Positions 53,680 through 61,952 of a DNA stretch of 64,000 bases are shown here, piece by piece (the stretch's first letter is position 1; each line of letters starts with the position of its first letter). The notes under the pieces are model-generated. The model saw nothing but the letters and a program-made list of their open reading frames with translations, did no database searches and was not told the DNA's origin. The position numbers and the translations under genes were made by a program. Source of the DNA: Phyllobacteriaceae bacterium (GTDB lineage Bacteria; Pseudomonadota; Alphaproteobacteria; Rhizobiales; Rhizobiaceae); contig PAPF01000012.1 in the NCBI GenBank assembly GCA_002708825.1, positions 62,001 to 126,000 on the forward strand, given 5' to 3'.

Positions 53680-55056
53680 TCAGCCCCTGCCAGGCGTGCT
53701 GCTCCGAAGGAGAGCACCGCGCATTTCGTCGTCCGGCATGGCATCGCCAATGCACACCAGCGTCGACCGGGCGTCCCGGGGCCTGCCGAAGAAATAGCCC
53801 TGGGCGCCGGTGCAACCGAATTCGAGCAGCACCTGCGCCTGGGCCTCCTCCTCCACGCCCTCGGCAATGGCGTCCATGCCGAGACCGTCGCACATGGCCA
53901 GGATCGCCTTGACGATATGCCTGCAAGGCCGGTCGTGCAGGATTTCGGAAATGAAGGCGCGATCGATCTTCAGCTTGTCGAACTGGAATTCGCGCAACCG
54001 GCCCAGCGACGACTGGCCCGTGCCGAAATCATCGAGCGCGATGCGGATGCCGGCCCGCCTGAGATCGGCGATGACCGTTCTGGCCGCTGCGGGATTGGTC
54101 ATGACGCCTGTCTCGGTGATCTCGACGTCGAGGCGCCGTGGATCGAAGCCGGTCTCGCGCAGGATGGAAAGGATCGTCAGGCCGGTTTCCGGATCGACGA
54201 GTTGCGACGGGGACAGGTTGAACGACAGGAACAGATGGCCGGGCCAGTCCTGCGCGGCTTGCGTCGCCTTTCGCAGCAGCAACTGTGACAGCGCGCCGAT
54301 GATTCCGCGCTCCTCGGCGATCGGGATGAAGTCCGAGGGTGCCACCGGTCCGATATCGCGATCGGTCCACCGCGCCAGGCATTCGAAACCGATGGTCTCC
54401 CGTGTCCTCAGATCCACGATGGGCTGGAAGTGGGGTTCGACCTCCCCGGCGGCGACCGCGCGGCGCAGGGCCTGTTCGATCCGCATCGCCCTGCGCGCTT
54501 CCTCCTCCATCGCGGCATTGTAGATGGTGGCTGTCGCGCGGCCGTTGTTCTTGGCGTGTCGCAGTGCCGTCTCCGCCTTCTCCAGCAGGGCGTCCGTATC
54601 GTCTTCGCTGTTGTAGAAGAGCGTGCCGCCGATGGAGGCGCTGAGCCTTGCTGTCCGGTCGCCCAGGTCATAAGGCGCCGAAATCACTTCCAGCAGCATC
54701 TCGCCATGGGCGCGGGCGGCCCTTTCGGTAAAGACCCAGGGATAGAGGAGGGCGAAGACGTCGCCGCCAATCCGTGCCACCGAGGCGCCCTCGTCCACCG
54801 CATTGCGCAGGCGCAGCGCCACCTGCAGGAGAATGTGGTCGCCCGCCACCCGGCCGAAAAGGTCGTTGACCGGCTTGAAGCCGTCGAGGTCGACGATGCA
54901 GATGGCAAACGGGGCGGGATCGTTCCGCCTGTCCTCGATCAGCCGGGCGATCTTGTGCATGAAGCGCCTGCGGTTGCCGAGCCCTGTCAGGGGATCCGTC
55001 AACACAAGCTCGTTTTGAGCGGACAATTGCGGGTCGTCTCTGCCGGACATGCGCAT
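53680..55056 (-). CDS. GGDEF-EAL protein with degenerate GGDEF motif
   Basis: This 458-residue cytosolic protein has a GGDEF domain (about residues 18-180) and an EAL domain (about 190-445). The cyclase site reads IGGDVF at 96-101, so the catalytic Glu of GGDEF is Val. The EAL site reads FECLARW (Glu225), with NLSPSQL, ITETGV, DDFGTGQSSL, LKIDR and AIAEGVE present. Phosphodiesterase activity on c-di-GMP is plausible; cyclase activity is doubtful. The start at 55056 (or 55050) is uncertain, since no clear ribosome site is seen. Confidence 0.87.
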   Translation of the reverse strand: MRMSGRDDPQLSAQNELVLTDPLTGLGNRRRFMHKIARLIEDRRNDPAPFAICIVDLDGFKPVNDLFGRVAGDHILLQVALRLRNAVDEGASVARIGGDVFALLYPWVFTERAARAHGEMLLEVISAPYDLGDRTARLSASIGGTLFYNSEDDTDALLEKAETALRHAKNNGRATATIYNAAMEEEARRAMRIEQALRRAVAAGEVEPHFQPIVDLRTRETIGFECLARWTDRDIGPVAPSDFIPIAEERGIIGALSQLLLRKATQAAQDWPGHLFLSFNLSPSQLVDPETGLTILSILRETGFDPRRLDVEITETGVMTNPAAARTVIADLRRAGIRIALDDFGTGQSSLGRLREFQFDKLKIDRAFISEILHDRPCRHIVKAILAMCDGLGMDAIAEGVEEEAQAQVLLEFGCTGAQGYFFGRPRDARSTLVCIGDAMPDDEMRGALLRSSTPGRG

Positions 55057-55257
55057 GGACAGCCCTGTTTCACCATCGCGATCGACCGATGCTGGCGCGA
55101 AATCCTGAACAAATCGTGATGCCTGCACCGGCAAACGCCGTGAAGCCCGAAGCCCCCCTCGGCTGTTTGGAATTGGCAAGACGCCCGCCGGGCGATACAT
55201 GGGCAGGACGGATGTCACGGATCCGGCTTGAAGCCGGCCATCAGGGAGCAAGCGGGC

Positions 55258-56202
55258 ATGTCACTCAACATCGCGGTCCAGATGGACCATGTTTCCTCGA
55301 TCGGGATCGCAGGCGACACCACCTTTGCCCTTTGCCTGGAGGCGCAGGCGCGCGGTCATCGCATTTTCCACTATACGCCGGCGAGCCTTTCCCAGGAGGA
55401 CGGCGCCGTCCATGCCTGGCTCGAGCCGCTTGAGGTCCGAGACGTGAAGGGCAGCCATTTCACCCTGGGCGAGGCAGTGCGCACCGACCTTTCGGAAATG
55501 GATGTCGTGCTCCTGCGCCAGGACCCGCCTTTTGACATGAACTACATCACCACGACCCACATGCTGGAGCGCATTCACCCCAAGACGCTCGTGGTCAACG
55601 ATCCGGCCTGGGTGCGCAATTCGCCGGAGAAGATCTTCGTCACCGAGTTCGCCGACCTGATGCCGGCAACCCTCATCACGCGCAATCGCGAGGATGTTGC
55701 CGCCTTCCGCCGAAAGCACGGTGACGTCATCATCAAGCCGCTCTATGGCAATGGTGGCGCGGGCATCTTCCACATGCGCGAGGATGACCGGAACCTGGCG
55801 GCGCTGCTGGAAATGTTCGAGCAGGTGTTCCGCGAGCCCTACATCGTACAGCAATACCTGCCCGCCGTGCGCAAGGGCGACAAGCGCATCATCCTCATCG
55901 AGGGCGAACCGGTGGGCGCGATCAACCGCGTGCCGGCCGAGCATGACAGCCGTTCCAACATGCACGTAGGCGGCAGGGCCGAGCATTCCGAACTGACCGC
56001 GCGGGAGAAGGAAATCTGCGCCCGCATCGGTCCGGCGCTGCGCGAGCGCGGCTTCATTCTCGTGGGCATCGATGTCATCGGCGACTGGCTGACCGAGATC
56101 AACGTCACCTCCCCCACCGGGGTGCGCGAAGTGAAGAAGTTCGGCGGCGCGGACATCGCGGCCCTGTTCTGGGATGCTGTCGAGAAACGCCGCGCCGGCT
56201 GA
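55258..56202 (+). CDS. gshB: Glutathione synthase
   Basis: This 314-residue ATP-grasp enzyme joins gamma-glutamylcysteine with glycine. The N-terminal domain begins [14 protein letters not shown]. The ATP-grasp segments [41 protein letters not shown] and [14 protein letters not shown] are typical of GshB. ATG 55258 gives the usual family start and follows CAGGGAG by a short distance. No partner gene (gshA) is nearby. Confidence 0.95.
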   Translation: MSLNIAVQMDHVSSIGIAGDTTFALCLEAQARGHRIFHYTPASLSQEDGAVHAWLEPLEVRDVKGSHFTLGEAVRTDLSEMDVVLLRQDPPFDMNYITTTHMLERIHPKTLVVNDPAWVRNSPEKIFVTEFADLMPATLITRNREDVAAFRRKHGDVIIKPLYGNGGAGIFHMREDDRNLAALLEMFEQVFREPYIVQQYLPAVRKGDKRIILIEGEPVGAINRVPAEHDSRSNMHVGGRAEHSELTAREKEICARIGPALRERGFILVGIDVIGDWLTEINVTSPTGVREVKKFGGADIAALFWDAVEKRRAG

Positions 56203-56375
56203 GCGGCAAGGCATCTGTTCCACCGTTGCAACCGCTTGCAACCGCATTCCACCGGGGCGGGTGGAATGTTTTTGCTTTGTTCTTGATTTCTTCCGCCGGT
56301 TGTGATTTTTTGCACGGTGCGTGCTGACACATGAGCGGCGGGTTGCTGGGGGGCGGTCCGCGAAGGGGATGACAC

Positions 56376-57908
56376 ATGGTGTCACGTGTCCGCACGGTTG
56401 CGTTTCAGGGAATCGAAGCCGTCCCGGTCGATGTCCAGGTCATGGTCGCGCCCGGCAAGATGAACATGCACATCGTCGGCCTGCCGGACAAGGCGGTGGC
56501 CGAGAGCCGCGAGCGCGTGCAGGCAGCGCTTCACGCCTCCGGCCTCACCATGCCGGTCCGGAAGGTGACGGTGAATCTCGCGCCGGCCGACCTGCCAAAG
56601 GAGGGCAGCCATTACGACCTGCCGATCGCGCTCGGTCTCATGGCGGCCCTCGGCGCGATTCCGCCCGATGCGCTGGCCTCCTATGTCGTCCTGGGGGAAC
56701 TGGCGCTGGACGGAACCATTGCGCCGGTGGCCGGAGCGCTGCCGGCCGCCATGGGCGCCAATGCGGACGGGCTTGGCCTGATCTGCCCGCACGGGTCTGG
56801 CGCCGAGGCGGCTTGGGCGGGTGCCGACATGGACATCCTCGCCCCGCGCAGCCTGATCGCCATCGCCAATCATTTCCGCGGCACGCAGGTCCTGTCGCGC
56901 CCGGAACCGATGATCCGCCAGGCGCCGGCGAACCTGCCCGACATGGCCGACATCAAGGGCCAGGAAACGGCCAAGCGGGCGCTCGAAATCGCCGCTGCCG
57001 GCGGGCACAACCTGCTCATGGTCCGGCCGCCCGGATCGGGCAAATCCATGCTCGCCCAGCGCCTGCCATCCATCCTGCCGCGCCTGACACCGCGTGAACT
57101 GCTTGACGTGTCGATGATCGCATCCATCGCCGGGGAACTGGCCGGCGGCAAGCTGTCCGACAGGCGTCCGTTCCGGGCGCCTCACCATTCCGCATCCATG
57201 GCGGCCATGGTCGGCGGCGGGTTCCGCGCCCGGCCGGGCGAGGTATCCATGGCCCATAACGGCGTGCTCTTCCTCGACGAATTCCCGGAGTTCACGCCCG
57301 CCGTGCTGGATTCCCTGCGCCAGCCGCTGGAAAGCGGGGAATGCTTTATCGCGCGCGCCAACCACCGCGTTTCCTATCCTGCCCGGATCCAGCTTGTCGC
57401 CGCGATGAACCCGTGCCGCTGCGGCATGGCGGGCGAACCGGGGCATCGTTGCGCGCGCGGACCCAAATGCCAGGCCGATTACCAGGCGCGCATCTCCGGC
57501 CCGCTCCTCGACCGTATCGACCTGCGCATCGAAGTACCTGCGGTGACGGCGACCGACCTGATCCGCCCGTCCGCGGCAGAAACATCGTCGGTCGTGGCGC
57601 GCCGGGTGGAAAAGGCCCGGCTCATCCAGTCGGAACGCTACGAGGCCCTCGGCCTGCCGCCGGCGTCCACCAATGCCCATTGTCCGACAGCACTGGTCGA
57701 ACAGGTGGCGAAGCCTGATGCCGCGGGTCTGCAACTGCTCCATGATGCCGCCGAGAAGGCGGGATTCTCCGCCCGTGCCTATCACCGCATCCTGAAGGTG
57801 GCGCGGACATTGGCCGATCTCGACGGGGCGCAAACCGTCGGCCGCATCCATCTGGCCGAATCCATATCCTACCGCATGGCGGGCGAGCGCATGGCGTCGG
57901 CGGCCTGA
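56376..57908 (+). CDS. YifB family Mg chelatase-like AAA ATPase
   Basis: This 510-residue protein has an N-terminal ChlI-like domain (about 1-170; VMVAPGKMNMHIVGLPDKAV), an AAA core (about 190-400) and a C-terminal Mg_chelatase_C domain (ARAYHRILKVARTLADLDG). The Walker A reads RPPGSGKSM: Arg217 replaces the first Gly of GxxxxGK, while Lys223 and Ser224 are kept. Walker B is GVLFLDEFPEF. Zinc-like cysteines follow in NPCRCGMAGEPGHRC. The family is linked to competence-like DNA processing (ComM) in other bacteria. Confidence 0.93.
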   Translation: MVSRVRTVAFQGIEAVPVDVQVMVAPGKMNMHIVGLPDKAVAESRERVQAALHASGLTMPVRKVTVNLAPADLPKEGSHYDLPIALGLMAALGAIPPDALASYVVLGELALDGTIAPVAGALPAAMGANADGLGLICPHGSGAEAAWAGADMDILAPRSLIAIANHFRGTQVLSRPEPMIRQAPANLPDMADIKGQETAKRALEIAAAGGHNLLMVRPPGSGKSMLAQRLPSILPRLTPRELLDVSMIASIAGELAGGKLSDRRPFRAPHHSASMAAMVGGGFRARPGEVSMAHNGVLFLDEFPEFTPAVLDSLRQPLESGECFIARANHRVSYPARIQLVAAMNPCRCGMAGEPGHRCARGPKCQADYQARISGPLLDRIDLRIEVPAVTATDLIRPSAAETSSVVARRVEKARLIQSERYEALGLPPASTNAHCPTALVEQVAKPDAAGLQLLHDAAEKAGFSARAYHRILKVARTLADLDGAQTVGRIHLAESISYRMAGERMASAA

Positions 57909-57956
57909 ATGGCAGGTTGCCGCAGGTGCAGCCGCCATGCCGGCGCCACGGCAAAT

Positions 57957-57990
57957 CAAAAACCCCGGCGCGAGGCACCGGGGTTTGAAA
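57957..57990 (-). terminator. Terminator between yifB-like gene and trxA
   Basis: The stem AAACCCCGG/CCGGGGTTT is flanked on the minus strand by TTTTTGATTT. It lies downstream of trxA and between convergent genes. Confidence 0.82.
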
Positions 57991-58037
57991 GGCATCAGCT
58001 TCACGGCCTCACGGGCCGTGTGTCCAAGCGTAACGGC

Positions 58038-58361
58038 TCAGGCCACCGCGCCGGAGATCCAGGACGACAGGGCCGTCTTCGGCGCCGCGCCCACCTTCAT
58101 GTCGGCCACTTCGCCGCCCTTGAAGATCATCAGCGTCGGGATGGAGCGCACGCCATATTGCGCGGCCAGTTCCGGGTTCTCGTCGATGTTGACCTTGGCG
58201 ATCTTGATCTTGCCGGCCATTTCGCCGGCAATCTCGTCGAGCGCCGGGGCAATCATCTTGCACGGGCCGCACCATTCGGCCCAGAAGTCCACCACAACCG
58301 GCTCGGCGGCGCCAAGCACGTCGGACTGGAAATTGGATTTGTCGATCTTGACGGTCGCCAT
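58038..58361 (-). CDS. trxA: Thioredoxin
   Basis: This 107-residue thioredoxin has active site [10 protein letters not shown], the cis-Pro loop [11 protein letters not shown] and the buried Asp-region VVVDFWAEW. It reduces disulfides in the cytosol, including partners such as ArsC and APS reductase encoded in this window. ATG 58361 follows AGAAGGAAG. It lies directly downstream of addA on the same strand, the conserved addB-addA-trxA order. Confidence 0.96.
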   Translation of the reverse strand: MATVKIDKSNFQSDVLGAAEPVVVDFWAEWCGPCKMIAPALDEIAGEMAGKIKIAKVNIDENPELAAQYGVRSIPTLMIFKGGEVADMKVGAAPKTALSSWISGAVA

Positions 58362-58436
58362 TCTTCCTTCTCCTTGCAGGAATCGTGTTGCCGCCAATGT
58401 GGTCTTTCGGGCAACGCTGTTCAAGTCACATCTTTG

Positions 58437-61400
58437 TCACGCCTGATGGCGGCTGAGCCGCGCCAGCGCCTCGTCCATTGCCGCATCGGGCAGCGTGATC
58501 AGCCGCGCCGCTTCGGTGAAAAGCAGGGCGCAGGCCACCGGCCGGTCCGGCCAGAGCTGCCGGAGCAGCGCCTTGTAGAGCGCCATCTGCACCACGTAAG
58601 CGGCCGGCACCTGTTCCAGCGATCCGGGCGGCGGCCGGTTGGTCTTGTAGTCCAGCGCCAGCACGCGGTCGTCGCTCACGCTGAGCCTGTCGATGATCCC
58701 GGATACCGGATGCCGCCTGCCGGCGATCTCGACATGGCCGGAAACGGGCACCTCGGCGCGCGATCCCGGTCCGAACACGTCGCCCAGTCTCTCGTCCGCC
58801 AGGATGGCGAGGACGCTCTGGAGTGACCGTTCGGCCTCGCCTTCCGGCCAGTCGGCCGCGCTGCGTGCCAGCCAGGTCCGCGCCGTTGCGGCCCTCCTGT
58901 CCGGCGCGACATCCGGGAGCATCTGGAAAAGGGTGTGCACCGCAATGCCCCGCCGGATGGCAAGCGGGGCCATGTCCGGCGCGTCGAGCACGGGCGAGCC
59001 TGCCGGCGGCGCGTCACCGGCCTGCGGATCGATGATGAGGGCAGCGCCGGACGGTGACAGCGGCCGTGGCATCGGGTCGGCCTGAACAGGCCTTGCCGAC
59101 GGATCGAAGGGCAGCGGCTCGGCCACGGCCGGTCCGGCCTGTGCCGCCGCCGCCGCCACCGCCTGGCCGCGGCCCTGGCTCTCGCGGTAGACAAGAATGG
59201 TCTCGCCGGTCACGGGATGAACCGTCTCGCGGGCATGGGACGATCCGGCCAGGCCCTCATGGGCCAGCTTCTGCCATGTTCCGTCCTTCTGGCCTGTCTT
59301 GCCGTGATAGCCGCAGATGACCAGCCGGTCTTCCGCCCGCGTCATGCCGACATAGAGCAGCCGCCGGTATTCGTCCTCGGCGCGGGCATCGTTCTGCGCG
59401 TCAATCAGCGCCAGGGCCTCGTTCCTGCCGGCGCCGGCGCGCCAGACGAAGCGCTTGACCGCCTCCCCCTCCGGCTTGAAAGGGGTGAGCGCCGGCCGGT
59501 TCTGCGCCACCACCGGCGCCGAGCCGCTGTCGACGAGAAACACGACCGGCGCTTCCAGCCCCTTGGCGGCATGCGCGGTCATGATGCGCAGTTCCGCGCG
59601 GTTCTGGTCCATTTCACGCTTTATTTCCGGGGCGCTCGTTTCCAGCGTGGCCAGCAGGCTCTCCATGTCGGTGACGCCGGTGCGCTCCTGCGCCAGCGCA
59701 AAGGCGAGGAACTCGTCAAGGATCTCGTCGGCCTCCGCGCCAAGCCGCGCCACCATGCGCCGCCGCACGCCGTCACGCGCCAGCAGACCGGCGTAGAAGT
59801 CCGCGGGGCGGCGGTAGCCGGCTTCGGCGCGCCAGGCCCGGAGCAGGGTCTCGGCTGCCTGATAGCGCGGGTTTGCGGTGGCCGCCGTGCAGAGCGTCCG
59901 CCAAAGGCTGCGGGACCCGGGCCGGTCCAGCCCGAGGTCCATCAGGTCGCCGTCATCCAGCCCGAAGACGGGGCTCTTGAGCACGGCGGCCAGCGACAGG
60001 TCATCCTCCGGCTGCATCACGAAGCGGCCGATGGCCATCATGTCCTTGATCGCGATATGGGCCGGCAGGCTCAGCCGGTCGGCGCCCGCCACCGGTATGC
60101 CGAGGTTCTTGAGCGCCCGCGACAACGCATGGATGAAGCGGTCGCGCTTTCGCACCAGCACCAGCACGTCGCCCGCCGCGATGGCGCGGCCCTGGCCCGG
60201 AAGCGTCTCGCCGGTCCCCAGCCAGTGGTCCACCGTGGCGGCGATGCGGTTCGCCAGTTCCACCGCCGGTGCGGTGGCGTGGTCAATGCCCCTGGTCCAG
60301 TCCTCTTCCTCGTCATTCGCCGCCGCCTCGATCGAGGGCCAGACCTCGACGTGACCGGGATGGCCTTCGCGCACCGCCTTGTGTTCCAGAACGTCGCCAT
60401 AGCGCGTCAGGCCCTTGCGCACGGCTTCCGCCGCGAACACGGTGTCCACCGCGCGCAGCACGTCCGGCGTGGAGCGGAACGAGTAGGTGAGTTTCACCGG
60501 CTCCAGCGGCTGCCCGGCCGCTGCCGTCAGGTCCCGGAAGTGGCCGAGCGTGGCGTCGAAGGCATCCGGTTCGGCACCCTGGAAGGAATAGATCGACTGC
60601 TTCTCGTCGCCCACGGCGAAGACGGTGCGGGTCACGTTGTCGCGGGCGCCCTGGCCGGCGAAGAACTCCGTCGCCAGTCCCTTGATCACGTCCCATTGCA
60701 CGGGGCTTGTGTCCTGCGCCTCGTCGACGAGGATGTGGTCGATGCCCCTGTCCAGCTTGTAATGGACCCACGCCGCCGCGTCCTGACGCTGCAGCAGGTT
60801 GGCCGTGCGCCGGATCAGGTCATTGAAGTCGAGAAAGCCGCGCGCCCGCTTGAGCGCCTCGTAGCGGGCGATCAGCCGGTCGGCGATGGTCAGCGCCGCG
60901 GCGGTATTGTCGGCCATGTCGAGCGTGGCCAGGCGGTCGAGCGCCTGCGCCGCGGCCCCGGCCCCGGCAAGGTATCGCGCTTCGAGATCGGGCATGGCCT
61001 TGCGCATCGCGGACGGAAAGAGCCACGTCGCGTTATAGGGTTCTCCAGTTCCCTTCAGGAGCGCGCCGGCAATGGCGTGAAGCCGGGTGAGGGGATCGGT
61101 CTCCGCGCAGGCCTGAACGGCGGCATGGGTGCAGGAGTCGCGCGCCCGCGTCGCGCCATTGGCCAGCGCCCAGTCATCCATCGCGGCGATGAAGGCCGGC
61201 TCGCATCCGGGCAATGGCCAGGCGTCAGCCGCGATCCGTTCCGCGCTTGTCAGCGGATCGAGCCCGAACAGGGCCAGCAGGTCCGCCCGGCAGCCATCGG
61301 CTCCGCCGCCGTGTTCGAGCCACAGGGTCAGGTCGTCGCGCCGCGCCACGATCTCGCGCATCAGCGCGTCCAGCCCGGTCTCGCCCGCGCGCGCCAGCAC

Positions 61401-61952
61401 CGTCGCGAAGGCATCGGCAAGGCCGGTCCCGTCGCTGCCGGCGGCGGTCAGCAGCATGCGGCGCGCCTCGCCCACCAGCGCGGCCTCCATCCGCCCGTCC
61501 AGCATCTCGAAATGGCCGGCAATGTTCGCTTCCAGCGGAAACTGGTGCAGGATCGCCTCGCAAAAGGCGTGGATGGTCTGGATCTTCAATCCGCCCGGCG
61601 TCTCCAGCGCCCGCGCGAAGAGCTTGCGGGCCTCGCGCAAGCGAAGTGGCGATGGTGTCTGGCCTGTCAGCTTGCGGATATCATCGGCCAGTTTCGTGTC
61701 ACCGGCCATGGCCCATTCGCCCAGCGTCCGGAAGATGCGATGCGCCATGTTGGCCGCAGCCGCCTTGGTATAGGTCAGGCAGAGGATCTTCTGCGGGTCG
61801 TTGCCGTCGAGCAGGAGGCGGATGACCCGCGATGCCAGGACATGCGTCTTGCCGGATCCGGCATTGGCCGACACCCAGGCCGAGATTGCCGGATTGGCGG
61901 CCCGCGTCTGGCTCTCGATCACATCGGCCGGGATCGTCAGCTTGCCGCTCAT
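58437..61952 (-). CDS. addA: Double-strand break repair helicase AddA
   Basis: This 1171-residue SF1 helicase/nuclease has Walker A SANAGSGKTHVLASRV near the N-terminus and UvrD-type motifs including DHILVDEAQDTSPVQW, VGDEKQSIYSFQGAEPDAF and VKLTYSFRS. The late motif RRLLYVGMTRAEDRL is also present. A C-terminal RecB-like nuclease site has LALDYKTNRPP. With AddB it resects DNA ends for RecA. The ATG at 61952 overlaps the addB stop (ATGA); open frame beyond it is antisense to nothing real and reads addB out of frame. Confidence 0.96.
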   Translation of the reverse strand: MSGKLTIPADVIESQTRAANPAISAWVSANAGSGKTHVLASRVIRLLLDGNDPQKILCLTYTKAAAANMAHRIFRTLGEWAMAGDTKLADDIRKLTGQTPSPLRLREARKLFARALETPGGLKIQTIHAFCEAILHQFPLEANIAGHFEMLDGRMEAALVGEARRMLLTAAGSDGTGLADAFATVLARAGETGLDALMREIVARRDDLTLWLEHGGGADGCRADLLALFGLDPLTSAERIAADAWPLPGCEPAFIAAMDDWALANGATRARDSCTHAAVQACAETDPLTRLHAIAGALLKGTGEPYNATWLFPSAMRKAMPDLEARYLAGAGAAAQALDRLATLDMADNTAAALTIADRLIARYEALKRARGFLDFNDLIRRTANLLQRQDAAAWVHYKLDRGIDHILVDEAQDTSPVQWDVIKGLATEFFAGQGARDNVTRTVFAVGDEKQSIYSFQGAEPDAFDATLGHFRDLTAAAGQPLEPVKLTYSFRSTPDVLRAVDTVFAAEAVRKGLTRYGDVLEHKAVREGHPGHVEVWPSIEAAANDEEEDWTRGIDHATAPAVELANRIAATVDHWLGTGETLPGQGRAIAAGDVLVLVRKRDRFIHALSRALKNLGIPVAGADRLSLPAHIAIKDMMAIGRFVMQPEDDLSLAAVLKSPVFGLDDGDLMDLGLDRPGSRSLWRTLCTAATANPRYQAAETLLRAWRAEAGYRRPADFYAGLLARDGVRRRMVARLGAEADEILDEFLAFALAQERTGVTDMESLLATLETSAPEIKREMDQNRAELRIMTAHAAKGLEAPVVFLVDSGSAPVVAQNRPALTPFKPEGEAVKRFVWRAGAGRNEALALIDAQNDARAEDEYRRLLYVGMTRAEDRLVICGYHGKTGQKDGTWQKLAHEGLAGSSHARETVHPVTGETILVYRESQGRGQAVAAAAAQAGPAVAEPLPFDPSARPVQADPMPRPLSPSGAALIIDPQAGDAPPAGSPVLDAPDMAPLAIRRGIAVHTLFQMLPDVAPDRRAATARTWLARSAADWPEGEAERSLQSVLAILADERLGDVFGPGSRAEVPVSGHVEIAGRRHPVSGIIDRLSVSDDRVLALDYKTNRPPPGSLEQVPAAYVVQMALYKALLRQLWPDRPVACALLFTEAARLITLPDAAMDEALARLSRHQA

